NCBI GenBank assembly: GCA_016782825.1 | Contig: JADHXT010000184.1 | Span: forward strand, 1 to 7,006 | Direction: 5' to 3' | From: Candidatus Brocadiia bacterium | GTDB taxonomy: Bacteria > Planctomycetota > PUPC01 > DSUN01 | DNA: 7,006 nt | Shown here: positions 1 through 7,006 of the stretch, in pieces | Position numbering within the stretch: the first letter of the stretch is position 1 | Layout of the letters: each line of letters opens with the position of its first letter | The notes under the pieces: generated by a model | Database searches by the model: none | Seen by the model: only the letters and a program-made list of their open reading frames with translations | What the model was told of the DNA's origin: nothing | Translations under genes and position numbers: made by a program

Positions 1-2294
1 ACCACTTCGTCGATGCGGTTGAGGAACTCGGGCAGGAACTCCTGCTGGAGCAGCCCGGTGACGCGCTGCCGCATCTGGGCCTCGTTCTCCTCGCCAGCCA
101 GGTCGCGGATCCACTGCCCGCCGATGTTGGACGTCATGATGACCACCGTGTTGCGGAAGTCCACCGTGCGGCCCTGGCCATCGGTGAGTCGTCCGTCGTC
201 GAGCACCTGGAGGAGGACGTTGAACACTTCGCGGTGGGCCTTCTCGATCTCGTCCAGCAGCACGACGGAGTAGGGGCGGCGGCGGATGGCCTCGGTGAGG
301 CGGCCGCCCTCCTCGTAGCCCACGTAGCCGGGCGGCGCGCCGATGAGGCGGGCCACCGAGTGCTTCTCCATGAACTCGCTCATGTCGATGCGCACCATGG
401 CGTCCTCGGAGTCGAAGAGGAACTCGGCGAGGGCCTTGCACAGCTCGGTCTTGCCGACGCCCGTGGGGCCGAGGAACAGGAATGAGCCGACCGGGCGAGT
501 GGGGTCCTGGAGGCCCGACCTGGCGCGGCGGACGGCGTTCGACACGGCGGTGATCGCATCGTCCTGGCCGACGACCCGCTCGCCGAGGCGTTTCTCCATG
601 GTCAGGAGCTTCTCGCGTTCGCCTTCGAGCAGGCGCGACACGGGGATGCCCGTCCACTTGCCCACCACCTCGGCGATGTCCTCGGCGTCGACCTCCTGCT
701 TGAGCATGGCTTGGTCTTGCTGGAGCGTGGTGAGATCAGCGGACCTCTTTTCGAGGTCCTGCTGGAGTTGGGGGAGCGTGCCGTAGCGCAGCTCGGCGGC
801 CCGTTCGAGTTCGCCCTCGCGCTGGGCTCTCTGGAGTTCGACGTGGGTGTTGTCGAGAGCGGCCTGGATGTCCTGGATGTCTTTGAGGAGCGCGCGTTCG
901 CTGTTCCAGTGGGCGGTGAGCCCTGTGAGCTGCTCGTTGAGGTCGGCGATGGTCTTCTCGACTTTCGCGAGGCGCTCGGCGGAGGCGGCGTCGGGCTCTT
1001 TCTTGAGGGCCTCGCGCTCGATCTCGAGCTGCCGCACGCGGCGTTCGAGCTGGTCGATCTCAGTGGGTTTGCTGTCGATCTCCATGCGGAGTTTCGAGCC
1101 GGCCTCGTCCATGAGGTCGATGGCCTTGTCGGGCAGGAAGCGTCCGCTGATGTAGCGGTGCGACAGATGGGCCGCGGCCACGAGAGCCGGGTCCTGGATG
1201 CGGACGCCGTGGTGGGCCTCGTAGCGTTCCTTGAGGCCCCGCAGGATGGCGATGGTGTTCTCCACCGACGGCTCGCCGACGAACACGGGCTGGAAGCGCC
1301 GCTCGAGGGCGGCGTCCTTCTCCACGTGCTTGCGGTATTCGTCGAGGGTGGTGGCGCCCACACACCGCAGCTCGCCGCGGGCGAGGGCGGGCTTGAGCAT
1401 GTTAGCCGCGTCCACGGCTCCCTCGGCGCTGCCGGCGCCCACGAGCGCGTGCATTTCGTCGATGAAGAGAATCACCGTGCCTTCGGCCTCGGCGATGGCG
1501 CGGAGGAGCGCCTTGAGGCGGTCTTCGAACTCGCCGCGGTACCTGCTGCCGGCGATGAGCGCGCCGATGTCGAGCGCGAGCACGCTCTTGTTCTTGAGGC
1601 CATCGGGCACGTCGCCTTCCACGATGCGCTGGGCGAGCCCTTCGACGATGGCCGTCTTGCCGACGCCGGGGTCGCCGATGAGCACGGGGTTGTTCTTGGT
1701 GCGGCGGGAGAGCACCTGGATGACGCGGCGGATTTCCTCGTCGCGGCCGATGACGGGGTCGAGCTTGCCCTGGCGGGCCAGCTCCACGAGGTCGCGGGTG
1801 AAGCGCTGGAGCGGCTGATACTTGCCCTCGGGGTCTTCGTCGGTGACGCGCTGGCCGCCGCGGATGTCCTTCAATGCGTCGAACACGCCGTCGGGCGCGA
1901 CCCCTGCGGCTTCGAGGGCGGCTCCGGCCGGGGCCGTGGTGTCGGCGGCGAGGGCCACGAGCAGGTGCTCGCCGCTGATGTACTCGTCCTTGAGCCGGCG
2001 GGCCTCTTCCCAGGCTTTGTCGAAGGCTTTCTGGAACGAGTCGCCGAGGTAGTGCTGGCCCCCGGAGACCTTGGGCCTGCGCGCGAGTTCGTCCTGGACG
2101 GCGCGCAGGAGACCCGCGCGGTCGGCGCCGAGCTTATCGAGTATGGCGGGCACCACGCCGTCGCGCTGATGGAGCAGCGCGGCCAGCAGGTGGACGCCGC
2201 CGATCTCCTGGTGTCCGGCATCGGTGGCGAGGTCTTGCGCGGCCTGGATGGCCTCGCGTGCCTTGATGGTGAGCTTGTCGAATCGGATCGCCAT
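1..2294 (-). CDS. clpB: ATP-dependent chaperone ClpB (Hsp100 disaggregase), C-terminus cut by window edge
   Basis: Cytosolic AAA+ disaggregase that threads aggregated proteins through a hexameric ring, working with DnaK. The minus frame is open from the ATG at 2294 to the left edge, giving 764 codons. ClpB is usually about 860 residues, so roughly 100 C-terminal residues are missing. Domains seen: Clp N-domain with two repeats (about 1-145); first AAA+ with Walker A GDPGVGKT (207-214), pore Tyr252 and Walker B ILFIDE (276-280, Glu280); coiled-coil M-domain (about 405-535), which separates ClpB from ClpA/ClpC; second AAA+ with GPTGVGKT (609-616), pore loop GYVGYEEGG (Tyr657), Walker B VVLLDE (Glu682), sensor Asn723 and arginine finger Arg760 in NRID. 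All key ATPase residues are intact. Shine-Dalgarno GGAGGG (2303-2308) lies 8 nt before the ATG. The internal GTG start known in E. coli ClpB (Val149) is not available: Val150 here is GTC. The gene follows dnaK by 97 bp, so shared transcription is likely. Confidence 0.97.
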   Translation of the reverse strand, partial: MAIRFDKLTIKAREAIQAAQDLATDAGHQEIGGVHLLAALLHQRDGVVPAILDKLGADRAGLLRAVQDELARRPKVSGGQHYLGDSFQKAFDKAWEEARRLKDEYISGEHLLVALAADTTAPAGAALEAAGVAPDGVFDALKDIRGGQRVTDEDPEGKYQPLQRFTRDLVELARQGKLDPVIGRDEEIRRVIQVLSRRTKNNPVLIGDPGVGKTAIVEGLAQRIVEGDVPDGLKNKSVLALDIGALIAGSRYRGEFEDRLKALLRAIAEAEGTVILFIDEMHALVGAGSAEGAVDAANMLKPALARGELRCVGATTLDEYRKHVEKDAALERRFQPVFVGEPSVENTIAILRGLKERYEAHHGVRIQDPALVAAAHLSHRYISGRFLPDKAIDLMDEAGSKLRMEIDSKPTEIDQLERRVRQLEIEREALKKEPDAASAERLAKVEKTIADLNEQLTGLTAHWNSERALLKDIQDIQAALDNTHVELQRAQREGELERAAELRYGTLPQLQQDLEKRSADLTTLQQDQAMLKQEVDAEDIAEVVGKWTGIPVSRLLEGEREKLLTMEKRLGERVVGQDDAITAVSNAVRRARSGLQDPTRPVGSFLFLGPTGVGKTELCKALAEFLFDSEDAMVRIDMSEFMEKHSVARLIGAPPGYVGYEEGGRLTEAIRRRPYSVVLLDEIEKAHREVFNVLLQVLDDGRLTDGQGRTVDFRNTVVIMTSNIGGQWIRDLAGEENEAQMRQRVTGLLQQEFLPEFLNRIDEV

Positions 2295-2315
2295 GGCGCG
2301 GTCCCTCCGTACGGA

Positions 2316-2333
2316 TCCCGGCGGTGGCCGGGA
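2316..2333 (-). promoter_or_regulatory. hairpin in the dnaK-clpB gap, upstream of the clpB ribosome site
   Basis: Perfect 7-bp GC-rich stem (TCCCGGC / GCCGGGA) with a 4-nt loop, between the dnaK stop and the clpB Shine-Dalgarno. A 10-bp palindrome TCCGTACGGA (2306-2315) abuts it and overlaps the Shine-Dalgarno. No T-run follows, so a full terminator is unlikely. It could stop 3' decay of dnaK mRNA, act as a processing site, or lower clpB translation relative to dnaK. The structure is seen; the role is inference. Confidence 0.45.
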
Positions 2334-2394
2334 GAGCCGGTGTGTGTTGCATCGCCGGGTCGGTTAGAGAGTTCGCGGTGCGCGGGCCGGGACG

Positions 2395-4323
<1,929 letters not shown>

Positions 4324-4328
4324 CTTGG

Positions 4329-4334
4329 CCTCCT
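4329..4334 (-). promoter_or_regulatory. dnaK ribosome binding site
   Basis: AGGAGG, a perfect Shine-Dalgarno core, 5 nt before the ATG at 4323. It decides between this start and the upstream in-frame ATG at 4371, which has no comparable site. Confidence 0.85.
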
Positions 4335-4337
4335 GTT

Positions 4338-4358
4338 GCCGTGCGTCGCACGCACAGC
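4338..4358 (-). promoter_or_regulatory. leader hairpin next to the dnaK ribosome site
   Basis: In the mRNA sense the arms GCUGUGCGU and ACGCACGGC pair over 9 bp (one U-G wobble) around a 3-nt GCG loop. The 3' arm ends only 3 nt before the AGGAGG. It does not itself cover the Shine-Dalgarno, but it would limit ribosome access or protect the 5' end. A translational or temperature-sensing role is inference. Confidence 0.5.
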
Positions 4359-4370
4359 CAGCTATGGTCA

Positions 4371-4396
4371 TGGCACGGGGGTGCCACTTTTGGCAG
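4371..4396 (-). promoter_or_regulatory. two overlapping, mutually exclusive hairpins in the dnaK leader
   Basis: Three arms occur in a row in the mRNA sense: CUGCCA (4391-4396), UGGCAC (4381-4386) and GUGCCA (4371-4376), separated by AAAG and CCCC. The middle arm can pair with the first (5 bp) or the third (6 bp), not both. The DNA is equally a pair of overlapping inverted repeats and could be a protein operator. It lies about 15-40 nt downstream of the predicted sigma-54 start. Confidence 0.5.
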
Positions 4397-4422
4397 TTTC
4401 TGTCTACTGGCTCCTAGCAATC

Positions 4423-4438
4423 GCAAACCTCGTGCCAA
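4423..4438 (-). promoter_or_regulatory. sigma-54 (RpoN) -24/-12 promoter for dnaK-clpB
   Basis: The minus strand reads TTGGCACG-AGGT-TTGC, which matches the known RpoN consensus TGGCACG-N4-TTGC at every conserved position, with the required 10 nt between the GG (4436-4435) and the GC (4424-4423). The transcript would start near 4411, giving a leader of about 88 nt to the dnaK ATG. It sits in the intergenic region and points at dnaK. RpoN promoters need an ATP-using activator bound upstream; a candidate site is at 4525-4539. Confidence 0.75.
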
Positions 4439-4478
4439 CTGCAAGACGTCAGCAGGCCCGGCTGTAAACATCTGTTCT

Positions 4479-4484
4479 ATTATA
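4479..4484 (-). promoter_or_regulatory. possible sigma-70 -10 box (TATAAT) upstream of dnaK
   Basis: A perfect TATAAT on the minus strand would start transcripts near 4472, upstream of the sigma-54 site. I see no good -35 hexamer at 16-18 bp spacing and no TGn extension, so this is either activator-dependent, a weak basal promoter, or chance in a locally AT-rich spot. Confidence 0.35.
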
Positions 4485-4524
4485 GGTTACGCATACGGGC
4501 TGGAGCGTGACATCCTCCCGTTCG

Positions 4525-4539
4525 CTGCCAAAATGGCAG
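4525..4539. promoter_or_regulatory. perfect palindrome, candidate activator or repressor site for dnaK
   Basis: CTGCCA-AAA-TGGCAG has perfect 6-bp arms and a 3-bp centre. It is centred about 121 bp upstream of the predicted sigma-54 start, within the range usual for enhancer-binding protein sites. Its half-site TGCCA/TGGCA recurs in the leader inverted repeats at 4371-4396. It could instead be an RNA hairpin in the 3' trailer of the upstream gene, but no T-run follows. Confidence 0.4.
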
Positions 4540-4593
4540 GCGCACAACACCCATCCTGCTCGGCAAGGGGATCCAAGTCGGCTCTGACACAAC

Positions 4594-4611
4594 AGCCGCC
4601 GCGGGACGGCT
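4594..4611 (-). terminator. possible terminator after the zinc-ribbon gene
   Basis: Starting 3 nt after the stop codon, AGCCGTC and GGCGGCT form a 7-bp stem (one T-G wobble) around a 4-nt loop. It is followed by TGTTGTGT, which is T-rich but not a clean run. Termination here is plausible but weak. Confidence 0.4.
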
Positions 4612-4614
4612 GGC

Positions 4615-5172
4615 TCACTTGGGGGGAGGGGCGGTGTCCTCGGATTGCACGCCCACGAGCTTGCGCCGGATCGTGGCCTGCCGCTTGCTCAGCTCCGCCG
4701 CTTGTTCGGCGAGCAGACGCTGGGCCAGGCGGTAGGCCTGTGCGGCTTGGCCTGGCAGGTCCTGCTTCCGTGCCTGGTCGGCCATTTGCTCGAGCGCGCG
4801 CCAGTCGCCCTCCTGTTCGGCCTCCGAGAGCTGCTGCTCCCATGTGGACGCTTGTGCCTCGGACGGTGCGGGGGCCGTCGAGCTGGAGGCCGCATGTCGG
4901 GTCGCGGGGACGCTGCCGCCGCTTGGGCTGGCGGGGGCGGGGCGCGTGGCGTAGTAGAGCACGACGGCAATCGCCAGTAGCGCAGCGAGAAAGGCGCCGA
5001 TAGAGGCGACAGCCAGGCGGCTCTGGCCCGGAGCATGCGTGCGGTCCACGGGCACCACGGTGGGCGACTTGCACTTCGGGCACACGAGGTGGGCATTCGG
5101 CCCTGCTGGCTCCGCGATGGCGTAGGAGGCCTCGCAGTGCTGGCAGTAGACGTGGATGCGGGGGCTGGCCAT
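4615..5172 (-). CDS. zinc-ribbon, single-membrane-helix protein of unknown function
   Basis: I do not recognise this 185-residue protein as a named family. The N-terminus is a zinc ribbon with two CxxC knuckles: Cys10/Cys13 (YCQHC) and Cys31/Cys34 (VCPKC). A basic stretch follows, then one hydrophobic helix (about 53-74), a Pro/Ala/Ser-rich linker (about 77-108), and a charged, Ala/Gln-rich helical C-terminus (about 109-170) that may be a coiled coil or TPR-like hairpin. The topology is probably ribbon in the cytoplasm and helices outside, by the positive-inside rule (Arg44, His46, Arg52 before the helix). The ATG at 5172 has AGAAGG (5179-5184) 6 nt upstream. The gene starts 35 bp after the ribBA stop with no terminator between, so co-transcription is likely. 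Similar ribbon-plus-helix proteins are common in Planctomycetota. A role in riboflavin metabolism is not indicated by the sequence. Confidence 0.8.
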   Translation of the reverse strand: MASPRIHVYCQHCEASYAIAEPAGPNAHLVCPKCKSPTVVPVDRTHAPGQSRLAVASIGAFLAALLAIAVVLYYATRPAPASPSGGSVPATRHAASSSTAPAPSEAQASTWEQQLSEAEQEGDWRALEQMADQARKQDLPGQAAQAYRLAQRLLAEQAAELSKRQATIRRKLVGVQSEDTAPPPK

Positions 5173-5207
5173 TGGGTACCTTCTGTGTTGCGGCCCGGGC
5201 GTGTTGG

Positions 5208-6440
5208 CTAATCGAGCCGAAGCGTGTGCCCGAGCTTTTCCTTCTTCGCTTCCAGGTAGCGCCGGTTGTATGGGTTGGGGCTCACTTGCAGGGGGACCTG
5301 TTCGACGATCTCGAGGCCGAAACCCGTCAGGCCGTGGATCTTCTTGGGGTTGTTCGTCAGGAGGCGAATCTTGCGGAGGCCAAGGTCCAGGAGAATCTGC
5401 GCCCCGATGCCGTAGTCGCGGAGGTCGGCCTTGAAGCCGAGCTCCTCGTTGGCCTCCACGGTGTCGAAGCCGCTATCCTGGAGGAGGTAGGCCCTCAGCT
5501 TGTTGGCGAGGCCGATGCCGCGGCCCTCCTGCCGCATGTAGAGCACCACGCCGCGTCCCTCGGCATTGACGGCCTCGAGCGCGGCCTGGAGCTGGGGGCC
5601 GCAGTCGCAACGCAGGCTGCCGAAGGTGTCGCCGGTGATGCATTCGGAGTGGACGCGCACGAGCGCCGGCTCGTCGCTGGGCACGCTGTTGCCGTCCTCG
5701 TCGAGCTGGAGGCCCTTGGTGAGTGCGATGTGCGGGTGGGGATCCACCAGGCTGCGGTAGCACATGAGATCGAAATCGCCCCACAGCGACGGCAGCGGCA
5801 CGTGGGCCACCTCGCGCACGATCAGGGTCTCCGTGCGGCGGCGATGCGCGATGACGTCGGCCACGGTGCAGATGCGGAGGTCGTGCTGGGCGGCGAACGC
5901 CTCGAGCTGTGGCATGCGGGCCATGGTGCCATCGTCGTTCATGATCTCACAGATGACGGCGCTCGGATTGAGGTCGGCGATGCGGCAGAGATCCACGGAC
6001 CCCTCGGTCTGGCCCGCGCGGGCCAGCACGCCGCCTTCGCGGGCGCGCAGGGGGAACACGTGGCCCGGCGTGCACAGCTCCGACGGATCGCAGTCGGCGC
6101 GGCAGGCCGTGGCGATGGTGTGTGCGCGGTCCTGTGCGGAGATGCCCGTCGACACGCCTTCACGGGCCTCGATGGAGATGGTGAAGGCCGTGCCCAGCTT
6201 CGATGGCCCGCGCCGCGGCGCGAGAGGGAGCTGGAGGTGGTCCACCTGCTCGGGCGGCAGGGCGAGGCAGATGAGGCCGCTGCCGTGCTTGGCCATGAAG
6301 GCGATGCCCTCGGGGGTCACCTTCTCGGCGGCAAGAACCAGATCGCCCTCGTTCTCGCGGTTCTCGTCGTCCACGAGGATGATCATACGGCCGGCGCGGA
6401 GATCCGCGAGGGCATCCTTGATCTTGCACGCAGGACTCAT
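5208..6440 (-). CDS. ribBA: bifunctional RibBA: 3,4-dihydroxy-2-butanone 4-phosphate synthase / GTP cyclohydrolase II
   Basis: The cytosolic enzyme supplies both riboflavin precursors: the RibB half converts ribulose 5-phosphate to dihydroxybutanone phosphate plus formate, and the RibA half opens GTP to the pyrimidine precursor. The product is 410 residues, normal for RibBA. RibB domain about 1-203: acidic metal/substrate loop DDENRENEGD (24-33), TPGHVFPLRA (124-133), and NDDGTMAR (168-175). In the usual GHTE motif the His is Gln144 (GQTE, 143-146). RibA domain about 206-410: zinc site Cys267, Cys278, Cys280 (SECITGDTF, RCDC), RQEGRGIGL (303-311), RDYGIGAQIL (341-350, Arg341 matching the E. 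coli catalytic Arg128 by motif), and LLTNNPKK (360-367). The ATG at 6440 has GGAG about 10 nt upstream, and the N-terminus fits RibB. It is the first gene of a likely two-gene unit from a promoter at 6473-6501. The 26-nt leader is too short for an FMN riboswitch. Confidence 0.96.
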   Translation of the reverse strand: MSPACKIKDALADLRAGRMIILVDDENRENEGDLVLAAEKVTPEGIAFMAKHGSGLICLALPPEQVDHLQLPLAPRRGPSKLGTAFTISIEAREGVSTGISAQDRAHTIATACRADCDPSELCTPGHVFPLRAREGGVLARAGQTEGSVDLCRIADLNPSAVICEIMNDDGTMARMPQLEAFAAQHDLRICTVADVIAHRRRTETLIVREVAHVPLPSLWGDFDLMCYRSLVDPHPHIALTKGLQLDEDGNSVPSDEPALVRVHSECITGDTFGSLRCDCGPQLQAALEAVNAEGRGVVLYMRQEGRGIGLANKLRAYLLQDSGFDTVEANEELGFKADLRDYGIGAQILLDLGLRKIRLLTNNPKKIHGLTGFGLEIVEQVPLQVSPNPYNRRYLEAKKEKLGHTLRLD

Positions 6441-6472
6441 GCGATGAAGGCTCCACTATTGGCGAAAAAATC

Positions 6473-6501
6473 AGTTTATCAAATGGCGGCCATTCTTTCA
6501 A
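6473..6501 (-). promoter_or_regulatory. sigma-70-type promoter of ribBA
   Basis: On the minus strand, TTGAAA (6501-6496, 5/6 to TTGACA), a 17-bp spacer, then TAAACT (6478-6473, 4/6 to TATAAT) preceded by TGA, an extended -10. The predicted start near 6466 leaves a 26-nt leader. It sits in an AT-rich patch in otherwise GC-rich DNA and points at ribBA. Confidence 0.65.
6482..6494. promoter_or_regulatory. palindrome between the -35 and -10 of ribBA, candidate operator
   Basis: AATGGC-G-GCCATT has perfect 6-bp arms around one central base and fills most of the 17-bp promoter spacer. A dimeric repressor bound here would block polymerase. The symmetry is seen; regulation is inference. Confidence 0.4.
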
Positions 6502-6571
6502 GACGTTCACAAGCCGGCGGCGCGGAATATCTCACGCCGAGGGAGCGGAGGAAGGGGAGGCGAGAGAAGAT

Positions 6572-6600
6572 CATCACGCATCACGCGAATGAGCGAATGC
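6572..6600. repeat. short tandem repeats CATCACG x2 and GCGAATGM x2
   Basis: CATCACG occurs twice back to back (6572-6585), followed by GCGAATGA and GCGAATGC (6585-6600). The four units make a small repeat tract in non-coding DNA. It may be the remnant of an interspersed element; function unknown. Confidence 0.55.
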
Positions 6601-6676
6601 CACAAATGAAGATGGGGTTCAGGGCGGTTGACCCATGGCCCCAACCATTCGCCGCGCCAGGATCGCATGGTGCCTC

Positions 6677-6690
6677 CTGACGTGCGTCAG
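6677..6690. repeat. perfect inverted repeat CTGACG-TG-CGTCAG
   Basis: 6-bp arms around a 2-bp centre, in the non-coding stretch. It could be a protein site or a hairpin. It has no T-run on either side and no gene start close by, so no role is assigned. Confidence 0.4.
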
Positions 6691-6710
6691 CCTGTCGGAG
6701 TGCGGCGGCT

Positions 6711-6742
6711 GAGCCTGCCCTGAGCGAAGCCGAAGGGACGCC
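6711..6742. repeat. intergenic repeat-like block containing CCCTGAGCGAAGCCGAAGGG
   Basis: The core has CCCT/AGGG ends and can fold imperfectly around a GCGAAGC centre. From memory it closely resembles the CCTGAGCGAAGTCGAAGGG-type repeat found between genes in many environmental bacterial genomes, which often yields spurious peptides such as FGFAQGRLS when translated, as here. A single copy is visible in this window. Confidence 0.5.
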
Positions 6743-6763
6743 GCTGTGACTTCCGAACGGGAT

Positions 6764-6797
6764 CACCACGGAGGCATGGAGAACACCGAGAGGAAGG
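6764..6797. repeat. degenerate 8-9 nt tandem block (CACGGAGG / CATGGAGAA / CACCGAGAG)
   Basis: Three diverged units follow one another. From memory this resembles the ACCACGGAGG-type intergenic repeats seen in many Planctomycetota and Verrucomicrobiota-like genomes. It is non-coding; only the period is directly visible. Confidence 0.4.
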
Positions 6798-6825
6798 CGG
6801 CCTCAGGTTGACATAGACGTCTGAA

Positions 6826-6841
6826 GCCCCCGGTCGGGGGC
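6826..6841 (-). terminator. GC hairpin after the right-edge gene, candidate terminator
   Basis: GCCCCC and GGGGGC pair as a strong stem with a GACC loop, 24 nt after the stop codon of the right-edge gene. Only TTC follows, not a T-run, so it would be a weak or Rho-assisted terminator, or an RNA 3'-end stabiliser. Confidence 0.5.
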
Positions 6842-6865
6842 GACGGAACGCAGAGAGACCTGTGT

Positions 6866-7006
6866 CTAGAACTTGATGATGCCCTTCTTGCGCAACTCGT
6901 GCGCCAGCTTCAGCATCTCCAGCATCTCGGGTGTGAACTGACACCCGATGTCGCCCCCGTCCGAGGCCCGCTTGCGGCAAGGGCTTGTCGGCTTGAGGCG
7001 GTAGTC
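6866..7006 (-). CDS. C-terminal end of an unidentified protein, cut by the right edge
   Basis: The minus frame is open from the right edge to a TAG at 6866, giving 46 residues. I do not recognise the family. The end is hydrophilic and probably helical (FTPEMLEMLKLAHELRKK), closing with GIIKF, and carries Cys10 and Cys22 of the visible part. The stop is followed by a GC hairpin, which supports a real gene end. The main competing frame on this strand (6687-6980) runs through the repeat blocks and looks spurious. Whether this is a gene at all rests on a short open frame, so confidence is moderate. Confidence 0.5.
   Translation of the reverse strand, partial: DYRLKPTSPCRKRASDGGDIGCQFTPEMLEMLKLAHELRKKGIIKF

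Larger units (their letters stand above)
6502..6865. other. non-coding stretch between ribBA promoter and the right-edge gene
   Basis: No reading frame here has protein-like composition, a ribosome site and a family resemblance together. Frames that are open translate to Arg/Pro/Ser-rich strings. It contains short tandem repeats (6572-6600), a perfect inverted repeat (6677-6690), two intergenic-repeat-like blocks (6711-6742 and 6764-6797) and a GC hairpin (6826-6841). I see no tRNA, rRNA or riboswitch in it. Confidence 0.6.

Noticed and set aside
4324..4371. Alternative dnaK start 16 codons upstream
   Set aside because: The added residues are not DnaK-like, no Shine-Dalgarno precedes that ATG, and the codons overlap the leader hairpins. 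The ATG at 4323 has a perfect AGGAGG.
4371..4386. TGGCACCCCCGTGCCA as a second sigma-54 promoter
   Set aside because: The GG and GC elements are 9 nt apart rather than 10, and TTGC is not present. It is better read as an inverted repeat.
4324..4614. CIRCE (HrcA) element or heat-shock sigma promoter upstream of dnaK
   Set aside because: I found no TTAGCACTC-N9-GAGTGCTAA-like inverted repeat and no convincing sigma-32-type -35/-10 pair.
5172..6680. Plus-strand open frame (502 codons) opposite ribBA
   Set aside because: Antisense shadow of ribBA, running on into the repeat-containing non-coding stretch.
6441..6700. FMN riboswitch upstream of ribBA
   Set aside because: The conserved multi-helix core of the FMN element is not visible by eye, and the promoter at 6473-6501 leaves only a 26-nt leader.
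6581..6980. Small minus-strand open frames across 6581-6769 and 6687-6980
   Set aside because: Their translations are Arg/Ser/Pro-rich and pass through the repeat blocks, giving the familiar spurious FGFAQGRLS-type peptide. No credible ribosome sites.

Overview
This is a GC-rich bacterial window in which every supportable gene lies on the minus strand. In transcription order, right to left, it holds: the C-terminal end of an unidentified protein (cut by the right edge), ribBA (bifunctional riboflavin biosynthesis enzyme), a small zinc-ribbon membrane-anchored protein, dnaK (Hsp70), and clpB (disaggregase, cut by the left edge about 100 residues before its expected C-terminus). The source is a Gram-negative-type bacterium: its DnaK carries the extra loop in the ATPase domain typical of such organisms. 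A Planctomycetota/PVC-like origin is my best guess, from the DnaK wording around residues 76-92 and the zinc-ribbon-plus-membrane-helix protein style. The lineage is inference only.

Layout. Positions 1-2294 are clpB. A 100-bp gap with one strong hairpin separates it from dnaK (2395-4323), so the two probably form one chaperone operon. DnaK and ClpB act together in pulling apart protein aggregates. No grpE or dnaJ lies between or beside them here. Positions 4324-4614 are the dnaK control region, the most interesting part of the window. It holds a full-consensus sigma-54 (-24/-12) promoter pointing at dnaK, a perfect palindrome about 120 bp upstream of the predicted start where an enhancer-binding protein could sit, a separate sigma-70-like TATAAT box, and a leader of about 88 nt with two mutually exclusive hairpins plus a third hairpin next to the Shine-Dalgarno sequence. 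No CIRCE (HrcA) element is visible.

Positions 4615-5172 encode the zinc-ribbon protein, 35 bp behind ribBA (5208-6440), so these two probably share a transcript from a sigma-70-type promoter at 6473-6501. That promoter has a 13-bp palindrome in its spacer. RibBA makes both early riboflavin precursors, one from ribulose 5-phosphate and one from GTP. Its RibB half has Gln where the usual GHTE motif has a metal-binding His. No FMN riboswitch is seen upstream.

Positions 6502-6865 hold no credible gene. They contain short tandem repeats and two stretches resembling intergenic repeat sequences common in environmental bacterial genomes. A GC hairpin at 6826-6841 follows the stop codon of the partial right-edge gene.
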